Shown piece by piece: positions 8,537 through 17,257 of a DNA stretch of 64,000 nt. Source of the DNA: Pedobacter sp. BAL39 (GTDB lineage: Bacteria; Bacteroidota; Bacteroidia; Sphingobacteriales; Sphingobacteriaceae); the NCBI RefSeq assembly GCF_000170795.1, contig NZ_ABCM01000005.1, forward strand, positions 62,001 to 126,000, in the 5' to 3' direction. The notes under the pieces were generated by a model. That model had not been told where the DNA came from. It ran no database searches and saw nothing but the letters and a program-made list of their open reading frames with translations. Each line of letters opens with the position of its first letter. Within the stretch, counting starts at the first letter, position 1. The position numbers were made by a program, and so were the translations under genes.

Positions 8537-9838
8537 TTATCTTTCATCTGGATACTCTTTGTGGTTAACCATAAATGTCTCAAAATTAGTGAACCATTTC
8601 AGATCATTTAGGTTCAGCCTGGTGATCTCTTCCCGCTCTGCTGAAAAAGGTTCGACGTTCAACAGCCCAAATACAAAGCCTATAGCATCCTGTGAAAAGC
8701 CAATAATGGCAATTTTTTTATCCTGATATCTGTTCCAATAAGCATACCCTTCCGCCGCAATTTGAGAAAGCAAAACCATCATTTCCCGTGGAATATCTCT
8801 GCTGTAGAGTACAAAGGCAATAACCAAATCGCCGGTTTTACCATAACGCCTCACAATATTGTCTTTATCAAGATGCTTGTACTGCGTAAGCATGGAAAGG
8901 AATTGCGAGCCAACGATGCGTCTTTCGAACCTGCTCAGAGACAGTAACTCCACGGCCAATTCCAAATTTGTAGAGTCCTGTTTATATAAAACCTCGTTCT
9001 TCAAAAATTCGTCTACAAAATAACTTGCGAAATCAGCGGATTTCTTACGTTGAACCTCCTTTTGTGACAAATATTTCTGCCATTTATCATCCAACTGAAA
9101 GCTACCACCATTATAGGTAGTATCATAAAAATGCTTATTAAACTTACGGTCATGCCAGAGGTAATCAGCAAGCAAATCATTTTCGGTACCGGAGATCAAC
9201 AAAAAATTGGGCCCTGAATCGAGTTGCGCAGTATTGTAATCATAAAAAGACCGCTGAACATCTGAATCCCAGACTTCTTCAGTGCCGTTCATAATAGTTA
9301 TCTTTTTATCTTTGAAGATTAGCTCTCGCTCGGTCAGATACTGGATAAAATCGGGGATAGTGTCCAGTTCCTTGACTACACATAGAAAAGCATCCCAGTT
9401 AAAGATGTGAACATATTTTCCAGTAGACGTCAATCTCCCTCCCGGATAGAAAAGTGGAGCGGTGTTATGATTGACGATGATACGGTAAATTTTCTTGTAC
9501 TTAGCAAAGTCAAATTTCATTTCCCCCAGATCAGCATGACGAATAAAAAGTTCGCGTGAACTATCAGCCAATCTTCTTTCTGCCCCAGCAATCTGCGAAA
9601 CTGCTTTATCGAGGGTAGATCTAAAGTAACGGTGATAGTTGCCTTTGAAACCATAATTTTTGACCGAAAGAATAATCATGGTATCGCGGAAAAGAATCAA
9701 CAAATCACATATTTCTTTCCTAGATCCCTTTTCATCCTTCGGACCAGGGTAACACCAGTATTTTAGATAGGTGTCAAATGCGAGCGTATTCACGGCCTGC
9801 TCACCTAAATCCCCTTTGAGTTTTTCTTCACTGATCAT
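8537..9838 (-). CDS. Predicted PD-(D/E)XK nuclease, 433 aa
   Basis: The N-terminal 70 residues fit a PD-(D/E)XK endonuclease: E13 in a helix (GDLGEQAV), ICDLL with D45, then MIILSVKN with K60 on the next strand. The remaining 360 residues include mixed alpha/beta and helical parts that I cannot assign. It is the first gene of a minus-strand unit, divergent from the plus-strand set at 9903 with only 64 bases between the two starts, and is followed by the HEPN gene after 12 bases. Pairing a DNA nuclease with an RNase-like protein suggests an abortive or restriction-type defence function, which is inference. Confidence 0.6.
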   Translation of the reverse strand: MISEEKLKGDLGEQAVNTLAFDTYLKYWCYPGPKDEKGSRKEICDLLILFRDTMIILSVKNYGFKGNYHRYFRSTLDKAVSQIAGAERRLADSSRELFIRHADLGEMKFDFAKYKKIYRIIVNHNTAPLFYPGGRLTSTGKYVHIFNWDAFLCVVKELDTIPDFIQYLTERELIFKDKKITIMNGTEEVWDSDVQRSFYDYNTAQLDSGPNFLLISGTENDLLADYLWHDRKFNKHFYDTTYNGGSFQLDDKWQKYLSQKEVQRKKSADFASYFVDEFLKNEVLYKQDSTNLELAVELLSLSRFERRIVGSQFLSMLTQYKHLDKDNIVRRYGKTGDLVIAFVLYSRDIPREMMVLLSQIAAEGYAYWNRYQDKKIAIIGFSQDAIGFVFGLLNVEPFSAEREEITRLNLNDLKWFTNFETFMVNHKEYPDER

Positions 9839-9902
9839 TGGATGAAAATATGAAATTTAAATAAATCTTAAATCATTATTTTAGCACTTAAAAATTAACG
9901 CA

Positions 9903-10463
9903 ATGTCTAGAGATCAGAATTTAACAGCCGTATTGGCACAGAATTTAGAACACGCGCAAATCGCAAACTTCTTGTCCTACCAATTAACCGAAGACGATAT
10001 GGCCTTTATCCAGGCCGCTGTTAAGGATGTGCTCAGGAATATGCCTCAAAGGGCTTTCAATTGTACGCAAATTTCAGCGATATGGGCGGCAATCATTGCT
10101 GATCATTCCAAAATTCCTATAAGCGTAATCTGTGGAGATCTACAATACAATAGCAAAAAAATATTTGTCTGTAATGAGCCTTTGCCAACTGCAGAAGATG
10201 GAACTGATATCATCGGTGAATGGGATGGTCATTGTTGGCTGGAGTTCGGAGGTTTCATCGCAGACGCCTCGTTTTTCAGAACGATCTACTATGGGAATGT
10301 TCCAGAAACCCTTAAAGAAATGGTGGTAAACCAGTTTGGCGAAGGAAGAGGTTCAATCATTGCCACTCCTGAGCAAATGCAACAAAATGGTTTTGAGTTC
10401 ATACCAAAGTATAGCCTGAGCGAGCGGCAAATTAACGGGATTATTCAGGGAATAGCCTCATAA
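9903..10463 (+). CDS. Predicted Cys-His-Asp (papain/transglutaminase-like) protein, 186 aa
   Basis: A cysteine at 54 begins a helix (NCTQISAIWAAI), followed by DGHCWLEFGG with H110 and FIADAS with D121. This Cys, then His and Asp on neighbouring strands, is the order of the catalytic triad in papain-like, transglutaminase-like and NlpC-related enzymes, and the W-x-E-x-G-x-x-x-D-x-S pattern is typical of the transglutaminase/arylamine-acetyltransferase fold. No signal peptide or membrane segment is seen, so it acts in the cytoplasm. It is the first gene of a four-gene plus-strand set and may process or modify a partner. The enzyme class is inferred only from the triad. Confidence 0.5.
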   Translation: MSRDQNLTAVLAQNLEHAQIANFLSYQLTEDDMAFIQAAVKDVLRNMPQRAFNCTQISAIWAAIIADHSKIPISVICGDLQYNSKKIFVCNEPLPTAEDGTDIIGEWDGHCWLEFGGFIADASFFRTIYYGNVPETLKEMVVNQFGEGRGSIIATPEQMQQNGFEFIPKYSLSERQINGIIQGIAS

Positions 10464-10514
10464 GATAATTATATTATAGGTATTAAATTATAAATAATTC
10501 GCAAAACTTAGGTC

Positions 10515-13500
10515 ATGAGTTTAGATAAACTATTCATTTTTTCAAAGAATACCGATGCGGCTGAAGCGCTTAGGGGCTATGAATACCAGAAGCTCCGGGC
10601 ACTGGAAAACTGGTTGGATAATTATCACAGTAAAAATAATCAAATCATATACTGTGATTATGAAGAAGATATTTTTCAGCGTGATCTGGATGAATGGAGT
10701 TCAAAATTTACCCAGCTAAAGCTCTACTCTAGTAAAAATTTCTCATTTAGCAGTGTAGAAGTTACCAAAGCGATCAGTCACTTTTTTATGCTGTTTGTTA
10801 AAGGTGAATATAAGTTCGATCAGCAGCAGTTTATTTTTGAAACGAATGCGGATATCGCCCGCAAGTATAAGGATAATGATGCCGAGTTATTAAAAAAGTG
10901 GAAAGAGCATCAGGAAAGCCTTGATCCCGAGCTTTTAAAACAGTGCGCCGAAAAGGTGAGATCAATAGTGCTGAAATATGCGGAATCTGCGAATGAAGGC
11001 ATAAAAGACCTTGTGCTATTGGAAAAAATTAAAGACGCAAAACTTATCCTGGCCGAATTACCAGACGAGGTATGGGAAAGATTTGCCCGCACCATAAAAT
11101 GGAATTTTAGCGACATCTCAGCAGAAAAGGCCATGGAAGGAGTTATTGAGCGAATAAACACATATATCTCAAAATTAGAAAACCCTATTGCAAAAAAAAA
11201 TAAGGAAATTGTTTTCGCCCGGTTATATTATGCGATAAGTGAAAGATCTATTCAAACAGAAGGAGAAGATCGCAAGCTGGATGTGGCGCTTTTGGATCAA
11301 CTGTTGCTGGAAAGCGGTGATGAAGAAGATAAAGGATATAATGAAGACTATCAGTTCTGGAGTAAGGTCACCACAATCGCCGGCTTCAGGGTAGCAGAAT
11401 TTTTAAAGGTTTTGAATTCTTCTTTCTACTGTAGGTACGCGGGATATCTCAAGCACCACTGGGAGACCTGGGCAACACTCCTCAAACATTACATTGACCT
11501 GCCAGATATTCCTAAATTTTACAAGCAAAAAGCAATTTATGAACTAATCTGGACAACAGTTAGACCCAAAATGCTAGCCGCACCAGATGGTACTTTAGAA
11601 GGAATGGAGGCCCAAGTCAGAGGCTATTTCGCAGAATTTGAAAATTTCGGTGATGATGTGGAATCTTTAGAAGATGCGTCTGCCCTAGTGGGGCTGATAG
11701 AGGGCTCTGTCCATTTCGGTAGAGTAGAGATCAAGGCAGAAGAAATAGCATATTGGAGAGAACGTATCTTGCAAAAGGCCATTGATGAATTGGAAAAAGT
11801 AAAAGACCCGAACCAAGCCTGTTATTTTCATGCCATAGCAGCGCTTTTAACCTTGCATCACACAATAAATCCTGATAGTGAAACCATCATGGATGATACT
11901 TTTGTGCATTTGGATGAAATTCTTAATCTATTGGACTCCGCTACTCAATATGATGTCAAGGAGTTGGCTAATCGGTTAACCGGCTTCATCAAAATATTGA
12001 TTACGTTGGCACACGATACTGAAGAAATTGAGCGCTTGGAAGAATTTACAGATAAGTTAATGCCTTTTGTCGCCCAAAAAAGCTCAGATCATGATCTAGC
12101 CAAAGTTTATGTTGACCGCGGAGTAAAATACCTCCACACGACAGAACCTAAATCAGTGCTTAGGGCGATCAACTATTTCCATAAGGCAAAAACGCTCTGG
12201 CGCCATGATCATACCCGGGGTGGACATATTCTAGCCCTGCTCAATATCTCGCAGCTCTATTTGCTGATCGGCTGTAATTTTGCCGCGAAATATTATGCAT
12301 TATCTGCGGCCCGCCACGCAACATCCGAATCTGCACTCAACCACAGGATTTCAGATGCATTTGCTATGATCTTGAACGCCGACTTCAAGGAAGGTGCCTG
12401 GATCAGTTGCCTAGAAGATTTCAGGCTGTTCATATTGTATAGAGGTGAATTCAAAAGTAGGGAATATGATACTGAAGACAATAAACTCATGTACTCGTTA
12501 AGGGACATCGCTATTGTCATTGCTTTCGCGTCAAGGCTTAGTTCTGAAGTCGCTGCCATAATCGAATCAGAAATAAGGGAAATGGGGCAATTATATAAAG
12601 ACATTTTGGAACCAATGGTAGAAGAACTGAACGGATCGGTCAGGGATACCGAACTGGCAGCATTGTTACAGAAAAAGCTGGATGATGCTCCTTTGAACGA
12701 TGCCGGTCCGCAACGGACAATCTTCTGGGATGCACTGGGAAGTAACTGGAAGTTCATCTTTGAAAATGACTGGTTGACTAATTCGATTGCCGAGGAATTT
12801 ATTGCAGTGCTTCAAATCCTTGTTGCTGACCTGGGACTCAGCAAAACGGACCTGCATCTTCTGGAAAGCAAAATCGAGATAAATATCCAGTTAGGTGAAC
12901 GCTGGGAGCCGCCTGTAAGACTAGCTTCAAACGACATTCACAAGTGGATCGTTAAAGTTCCTGCTGTCGCTAAGGAAGATTACCAAGCCATTCAAATGCA
13001 ATGTGCTTTCATGGCGGTATGTATTAAAAAAATGTTGGATGAAATCAGCTTATTGCCTACTGAGGAACTCGAAAACGAAATACAGCGAAGATTGGAAAAA
13101 GAAGATCTAGCGGGAAAAACCATGGCAGATTTTCTCTATCAGAGGCTTTATAGGTACTTTATTGAGCGGAAATATTTTTATGAACCAAACAGAGCATCAT
13201 ATGAAAAACCAGATATAGGTTTTACCAGTACGCCTTTTTCCGGACTAAAATGGGACGACAGCCTTAGCGGCAAATATTCAGTGGAGAAATCCCTAGAGAT
13301 GATCCGAGAGAGATACCCCGCTTGTATGGTTCCAATGCATCTTACCCTAATTCGTCTACAAAAAGATCCGCGCTATCCCGACTTCATTAAAAAATTAAGA
13401 GAGCAAGGCTGGCTGGACTGGCAGATCCTATTGGCATTGTTTAACCATACTGTTAGCTATAAAGTGAGTATAGAAATGCAGAAAAAATCTTTCCATTCAG

Positions 13501-13766
13501 CGCAGGAGGAGTATGATCTGGTGCAGGAAGCCTTTGGAAGGTTGTTTAAGATGGATGAAGAAGAAAACTATATAGAAATCCCAGTGGACTATTATTTTGA
13601 AGGAGACTTGGATTTTCAACTAAGGCAAGCAGCCCTACTGACACTAAGGAATTGGGGATTGGAAGGGCAGAAATCTGATTTCCCAGATTTCAATGCAGTG
13701 AAGAATTTAATGGTCAAACGTTTCAACTTTAATATTGACGATGAAAGCAATCTTAGCCCTTTATAA
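10515..13766 (+). CDS. Cap4-like (DUF4297) nuclease with TPR-like helical region, 1083 aa
   Basis: The first 85 residues match the Cap4/DUF4297 dsDNA-endonuclease pattern: RGYEYQ at 20-25, YEEDI at 49-53 and FTQLKL at 65-70, giving the acidic residue followed by Q-x-K. The other thousand residues are almost entirely helical. A segment at about 527-640, with paired helices around AINYFHKAKTLW and LALLNISQLYLLIGC, looks like tetratricopeptide repeats. I see no P-loop, so this is not an Avs-type STAND ATPase. The likely design is a nuclease effector fused to a large helical sensor or scaffold. It lies 51 bases after the Cys-His-Asp gene and 42 before the Vsr-like gene. Confidence 0.6.
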   Translation: MSLDKLFIFSKNTDAAEALRGYEYQKLRALENWLDNYHSKNNQIIYCDYEEDIFQRDLDEWSSKFTQLKLYSSKNFSFSSVEVTKAISHFFMLFVKGEYKFDQQQFIFETNADIARKYKDNDAELLKKWKEHQESLDPELLKQCAEKVRSIVLKYAESANEGIKDLVLLEKIKDAKLILAELPDEVWERFARTIKWNFSDISAEKAMEGVIERINTYISKLENPIAKKNKEIVFARLYYAISERSIQTEGEDRKLDVALLDQLLLESGDEEDKGYNEDYQFWSKVTTIAGFRVAEFLKVLNSSFYCRYAGYLKHHWETWATLLKHYIDLPDIPKFYKQKAIYELIWTTVRPKMLAAPDGTLEGMEAQVRGYFAEFENFGDDVESLEDASALVGLIEGSVHFGRVEIKAEEIAYWRERILQKAIDELEKVKDPNQACYFHAIAALLTLHHTINPDSETIMDDTFVHLDEILNLLDSATQYDVKELANRLTGFIKILITLAHDTEEIERLEEFTDKLMPFVAQKSSDHDLAKVYVDRGVKYLHTTEPKSVLRAINYFHKAKTLWRHDHTRGGHILALLNISQLYLLIGCNFAAKYYALSAARHATSESALNHRISDAFAMILNADFKEGAWISCLEDFRLFILYRGEFKSREYDTEDNKLMYSLRDIAIVIAFASRLSSEVAAIIESEIREMGQLYKDILEPMVEELNGSVRDTELAALLQKKLDDAPLNDAGPQRTIFWDALGSNWKFIFENDWLTNSIAEEFIAVLQILVADLGLSKTDLHLLESKIEINIQLGERWEPPVRLASNDIHKWIVKVPAVAKEDYQAIQMQCAFMAVCIKKMLDEISLLPTEELENEIQRRLEKEDLAGKTMADFLYQRLYRYFIERKYFYEPNRASYEKPDIGFTSTPFSGLKWDDSLSGKYSVEKSLEMIRERYPACMVPMHLTLIRLQKDPRYPDFIKKLREQGWLDWQILLALFNHTVSYKVSIEMQKKSFHSAQEEYDLVQEAFGRLFKMDEEENYIEIPVDYYFEGDLDFQLRQAALLTLRNWGLEGQKSDFPDFNAVKNLMVKRFNFNIDDESNLSPL

Positions 13767-13808
13767 TATAGAGAAAATAACGCAGAAGCAGTATATTGAA
13801 AACATAGA

Positions 13809-14546
13809 ATGGATCTAAAACCCTATATACAAACACTCAGGAACCAGATCGAATATAGCCTCAGAAGAGACGAATTCGGGTTGAAAGACATGATGATTAA
13901 AGATATTGATGACTATTTGAACAGCGAAGTGAAAAGCGATCTTGAAAAAGCGTTTTTTCTAGTGTTGAACCAATTTCCCGGAGATAATAGCGATTATATA
14001 ATCATTCCAAATGAAATGGTTCTACTAGAAGATGTCTACGATATGAGTACTCCAGGAATTGAATACGAGATCGATTTCGCAATTTATGGAGGTTCGGTCA
14101 ATGACCCAGTCAAGGTAGCGGTGGAAATAGATGGACAGCGCTCACATGGACAAAAGCACGTGCGTAAGGATAGGCGAAAAGATGTCAATCTCCAGGCTGC
14201 TGGTTGGCTAGTAATGCGGTTCACCTCAAAGGAAGTCCACGAAGAAATCATCAAGTTTTCTGAACATGAAAACCATGTTTCTGACTTCTTGATCAGTATT
14301 GAAAACGTCATCCGACAAAAACTGGACCTGGTCACAGGAAACAACTATGGCAGGCCGAAAGTAAGGTCGCTTCTTACCGGGTACAGTTGGGGAGATGTCC
14401 AATGTACGAACTGTGGACATAGGCAAATCGGTGTACTCAACCGGAAGAAACATACATGCAAACACTGTAAAGAAAAATTTATTCGGCAGTTAGAAGCCCA
14501 TGAAAGGATCGCAGGTGAACACAATGGGCTATACTATTTCCTGTAA
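13809..14546 (+). CDS. Vsr/DUF559-like endonuclease with C-terminal zinc ribbon
   Basis: The core YEIDFAIYGG (86-95), VAVEIDGQRSHG (103-114), KDRRKD (120-125) and GWLVMRFTSKEV (132-143) fits the very-short-patch-repair/DUF559 branch of PD-(D/E)XK nucleases: D89, E106-x-D108 and H113, with the R-K-D helix and the R-F strand. A C-terminal zinc ribbon follows, with C199-x2-C202 and C217-x2-C220. The N-terminal 80 residues are helical. The enzyme probably nicks or cuts DNA. It belongs to the plus-strand set and its end is followed after 16 bases by the SEC-C gene. Confidence 0.7.
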   Translation: MDLKPYIQTLRNQIEYSLRRDEFGLKDMMIKDIDDYLNSEVKSDLEKAFFLVLNQFPGDNSDYIIIPNEMVLLEDVYDMSTPGIEYEIDFAIYGGSVNDPVKVAVEIDGQRSHGQKHVRKDRRKDVNLQAAGWLVMRFTSKEVHEEIIKFSEHENHVSDFLISIENVIRQKLDLVTGNNYGRPKVRSLLTGYSWGDVQCTNCGHRQIGVLNRKKHTCKHCKEKFIRQLEAHERIAGEHNGLYYFL

Positions 14547-14562
14547 AAAATATAATTTAAAG

Positions 14563-15228
14563 ATGAATAGCGAATACATTGCAAGAATTAATCAATATTT
14601 GCCACTATTATTATCAAGGATTAAAGCGGCGAGTAATCCAATAGTAATTAATATACAGCCTGAAACAGATGCGGCAATAAATGGCTGTTTTTACAATGTT
14701 CAACGGAAGATAGTTAAAGATGGAGGGAGGGCAGTTTATGGTTGGGCAATAAGACCGTTGAAATATATGATCGAGGCCGAGAGACATGCCGTTTGGCAAG
14801 CACCGGATAACACATACTTAGATATTACCCCTACAATACAACCTGTAAGCCAAACACTATTTGTAATAGATAATGGGTTTATATATGACGGCCAAGTCTT
14901 AGATAACGTGCGAGTAAATATTTCCGAAAATAAAGTCGTAGATGATTGGATTTTTGTCTGTGAAGCTATCTATAAATTATATAGTTATGCACATAGAACG
15001 GCTGAAAATACTATCACTATGCCTGAAAATCTCGTACCCATGCTAACGGGGCTCGAAGAATTTGCAAAAATTTTTGAACCTTATCTGGATGCAAATGGCA
15101 ATTACGATTGCCTATGTTTCTGTGGCCGGCAACTTAGTTATAAAAACTGTCATGGTCTTGATCTAAGGCAGCCACTTTCAGAAGCGTTATTAACAGTTGA
15201 AAATATGATGAAGAAATCAGAAAACTAA
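14563..15228 (+). CDS. SEC-C motif protein, about 221 aa
   Basis: The C-terminal part has CLCFCGRQLSYKNCHG, a SEC-C zinc motif like that at the end of SecA. The middle has GWAIRPLKYMIEAERHAVW followed by YLDITP, a conserved block seen in uncharacterised SEC-C proteins, with H and E residues that might bind metal. The frame is open from an ATG at 14500 that would overlap the preceding gene by 47 bases; I choose the ATG at 14563 (MNSEYIARINQYL), which lies just after that gene's stop. It ends by overlapping the convergent HEPN gene by four bases. Probably the last member of the plus-strand set. Function unknown. Confidence 0.6.
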   Translation: MNSEYIARINQYLPLLLSRIKAASNPIVINIQPETDAAINGCFYNVQRKIVKDGGRAVYGWAIRPLKYMIEAERHAVWQAPDNTYLDITPTIQPVSQTLFVIDNGFIYDGQVLDNVRVNISENKVVDDWIFVCEAIYKLYSYAHRTAENTITMPENLVPMLTGLEEFAKIFEPYLDANGNYDCLCFCGRQLSYKNCHGLDLRQPLSEALLTVENMMKKSEN

Positions 15229-15863
15229 TCTACGTCCCAATCATCTTTTACGTTTTCTTTATAGGATTTCAGGTATTTTCCTGCTCTTTCTATAAACAGT
15301 TCCGAACTGATATCATCAAGGGAAATGATATATTCCATCTGGAACTGCTGAGCGCAAACGCTATGGATACTATTCATTTCGCTAAAATGGGCCAATGCGG
15401 TTTTCAATTGTTTATCGGAAAATGAGGATACGTTAAAGTTGCTTCCTTTCTCAGACTTATCACTATGGGCAAGTGTTTTATCCCGTAAAATTCTTAGATA
15501 TTTATGAAAATCGGAACCAATAAGTTGATCAATTCGTCCTTCAACGTGTTCAAACGTTTTTTGGTAGACAGTCCCCTTAAAATGTAGGACTTTTCGGTTA
15601 AGCTTATGAAGAGCTGCATAATTGGAACTGCCTTTTCCAGATTCTAATAACTTACAGTACTCCATGGTAAAGGTATACATTAGCGTTGTGTGGAACTTAT
15701 GAAAGATGTAGTTTTCAAGTATGTCCAATTCTTCTCTTTTTCTGCGGGCTTTATTCAACGTCACCATTTCACCAAGGGTCATGGACAAAAAAAACAGACT
15801 TCTATGGGTATACCCGAAATTATCAGGGAATTCGTCGTCAGACAAACCTTCGTATTGTGACAT
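15225..15863 (-). CDS. Predicted HEPN/AbiU2-like protein, 212 aa
   Basis: A helical protein with LRILRDKTLAHSD (123-135): R127-D128-x4-H133 fits the HEPN catalytic motif, and the RDKxLAH wording is close to AbiU2-like and other toxin HEPN proteins. No signal peptide or membrane segment is present. It converges on the SEC-C gene with a four-base overlap, so it is not in that operon. Upstream, at 15899-15922, a terminator ends the small histone-like gene, so this gene must have its own promoter in the short gap. It may be a stand-alone RNase toxin or abortive-infection gene; no obvious antitoxin adjoins it. Confidence 0.55.
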   Translation of the reverse strand: MSQYEGLSDDEFPDNFGYTHRSLFFLSMTLGEMVTLNKARRKREELDILENYIFHKFHTTLMYTFTMEYCKLLESGKGSSNYAALHKLNRKVLHFKGTVYQKTFEHVEGRIDQLIGSDFHKYLRILRDKTLAHSDKSEKGSNFNVSSFSDKQLKTALAHFSEMNSIHSVCAQQFQMEYIISLDDISSELFIERAGKYLKSYKENVKDDWDVD

Positions 15864-15898
15864 AGTTTAAACTTTATTTGACTTAAAATTAGACAGAA

Positions 15899-15922
15899 AA
15901 CCCTGCCTATTTAGGCAGGGTT
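15899..15922 (-). terminator. Intrinsic terminator downstream of the Hc1-like gene
   Basis: A 9-base-pair perfect stem (15899-15907 with 15914-15922) and 6-base loop lie 27 bases after the stop of the 58-residue gene on the minus strand, followed on that strand by a T-rich stretch. It separates that gene from the HEPN gene. Confidence 0.75.
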
Positions 15923-15948
15923 CTATAATTCCCAAAACAGTTATCTAT

Positions 15949-16125
15949 CTATTTGCTGTTCTTTTTTTCCGTTACCTCAGTACGAATTTCCTGCGCCAAT
16001 ACTTTTAAGTCTTGCATCGCTTTTCTAACCCTTGTACCTGCTGCGCCATTACCTGCATTACTGAATTTTTCTACATCAGCCTCGATACCAGCTATCAGTT
16101 CTTTTACTTTCGTGAATTTTTCCAT
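15949..16125 (-). CDS. Histone H1-like protein Hc1-type, 58 aa
   Basis: Reading the minus strand from the ATG at 16125 gives a 58-residue basic helical protein. It begins MEKFTKVKELIAGIEADVEK, contains GNGAAGTRVRKAMQDLK and ends in a lysine-rich tail. This matches the small Bacteroidota proteins annotated as histone H1-like Hc1, thought to bind DNA. It follows the transfer genes, is separated from the 351-residue gene by a 76-base gap, and ends before a good terminator. Such small nucleoid proteins are common on mobile elements, where they may silence or protect element DNA; that role is inference. Confidence 0.7.
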   Translation of the reverse strand: MEKFTKVKELIAGIEADVEKFSNAGNGAAGTRVRKAMQDLKVLAQEIRTEVTEKKNSK

Positions 16126-16201
16126 ATTATTTTAATTGTTTTTTATGATTAATAATTAGTGATTTAATAATGATTCGCGTTTTAAATATATAAATTAGGC
16201 A

Positions 16202-17257
16202 CTAAACGGACAAACCCTGCTTTTTTCTGCTATTCTGGCCTTTTTCCTGTCCTTGGTTTTCACCAATCTTCTGGCTCTGGCTTTTGTCTTTGATTTCCAG
16301 CTGGTCACGACGAACAGACACGCCCTTTTCATCCTTGATATTAATCGTGCGCAGGCGTGGATTGGCCTCGATAAACAACAAAGCATCTTTTCCATCTTTG
16401 GTCATCGTTACCGCCGTAGAATTCCCAGCTTTCATTGAAGCCATCAAATCGGCCTTTTCCTCTGGTTTGGCAAGTTCAGCAATCGGAAATTTATCCAGTG
16501 CCTTGTCAAGATTATAGCCATAACGTTCGTGAAACTGTTCCACCTTGTTATTGCCATAGTTATCTTTCTGAGAAAAATCAATTTTCAGCCATGCCAGATA
16601 GTTATCGCCATCACCATTGACCATCGTCTTTTGTACCGCCCTGCCAGCAACCAAGTTAAAGGCTTCATCAGCTCCGATATTATTCCCGTTACGGATCCTA
16701 AAATCCTGGCTTTTATCGGTTGCCTCGTTTCCGGTATTCAAGGTAGCCTTATAGCTATTAAAAAAATACATATCGGTGGTATCGGATTGCTTAAAGTTCA
16801 GCTCATAATTTACAGTTTCATTTCCACGGTTCATTTCATGACCGATCTTGATTTCGGTCTTCTGATCCTTTACATCTATTTCCTTTTCAAGTTTATCAAG
16901 CACCGCAACTGGAAAATCCATCTTTTCGAGCTTGTTCTTTAGGAATGCTAAATTGTTTTCGTTCATATTCTTTTGATTATTTAAATGATAATAGTGTCCG
17001 GTTTCCACGATCTCGACAAGTTTACTGTCTTTAAGGGCTTCGATCATGTTCCGCAGGAATGGCGCTAAGGGTTCAACATACCAGTCACCATTCTCCCTGG
17101 CATGTTTGTCTGCACTCCTTCGCTCAACAAAAGCATAGATCTCGTTTCCAGTATACATATCCCTATCCCTGGGATAACTTACAAACTCATAACCATCTAT
17201 CTTTACATCAACTAGGAATTCAGCGGTGGAGACCAGATCGTCCCTTCTGAACCTCAT
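16202..17257 (-). CDS. ICE-associated protein of unknown function, 351 aa
   Basis: A hydrophilic protein with no signal peptide or membrane helix. The N-terminal part has DGYEFVSYPRDRDMYTGNEIYAFV; the C-terminal part has GKDALLFIEANPRLRTINIKD, a phrase I associate with Bacteroidota conjugative-element proteins next to the tra operon. It ends in a lysine/glutamine-rich tail (residues about 325-351), probably disordered. Its ATG overlaps the traM stop by four bases, so it is translated with the transfer operon. It may be a cytoplasmic accessory protein of conjugation, but I cannot assign a family or activity. Confidence 0.6.
   Translation of the reverse strand: MRFRRDDLVSTAEFLVDVKIDGYEFVSYPRDRDMYTGNEIYAFVERRSADKHARENGDWYVEPLAPFLRNMIEALKDSKLVEIVETGHYYHLNNQKNMNENNLAFLKNKLEKMDFPVAVLDKLEKEIDVKDQKTEIKIGHEMNRGNETVNYELNFKQSDTTDMYFFNSYKATLNTGNEATDKSQDFRIRNGNNIGADEAFNLVAGRAVQKTMVNGDGDNYLAWLKIDFSQKDNYGNNKVEQFHERYGYNLDKALDKFPIAELAKPEEKADLMASMKAGNSTAVTMTKDGKDALLFIEANPRLRTINIKDEKGVSVRRDQLEIKDKSQSQKIGENQGQEKGQNSRKKQGLSV

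Noticed and set aside
10515..13766. Large protein considered as an Avs-type STAND NTPase
   Set aside because: No Walker A or B motif can be found between the nuclease domain and the helical repeats.
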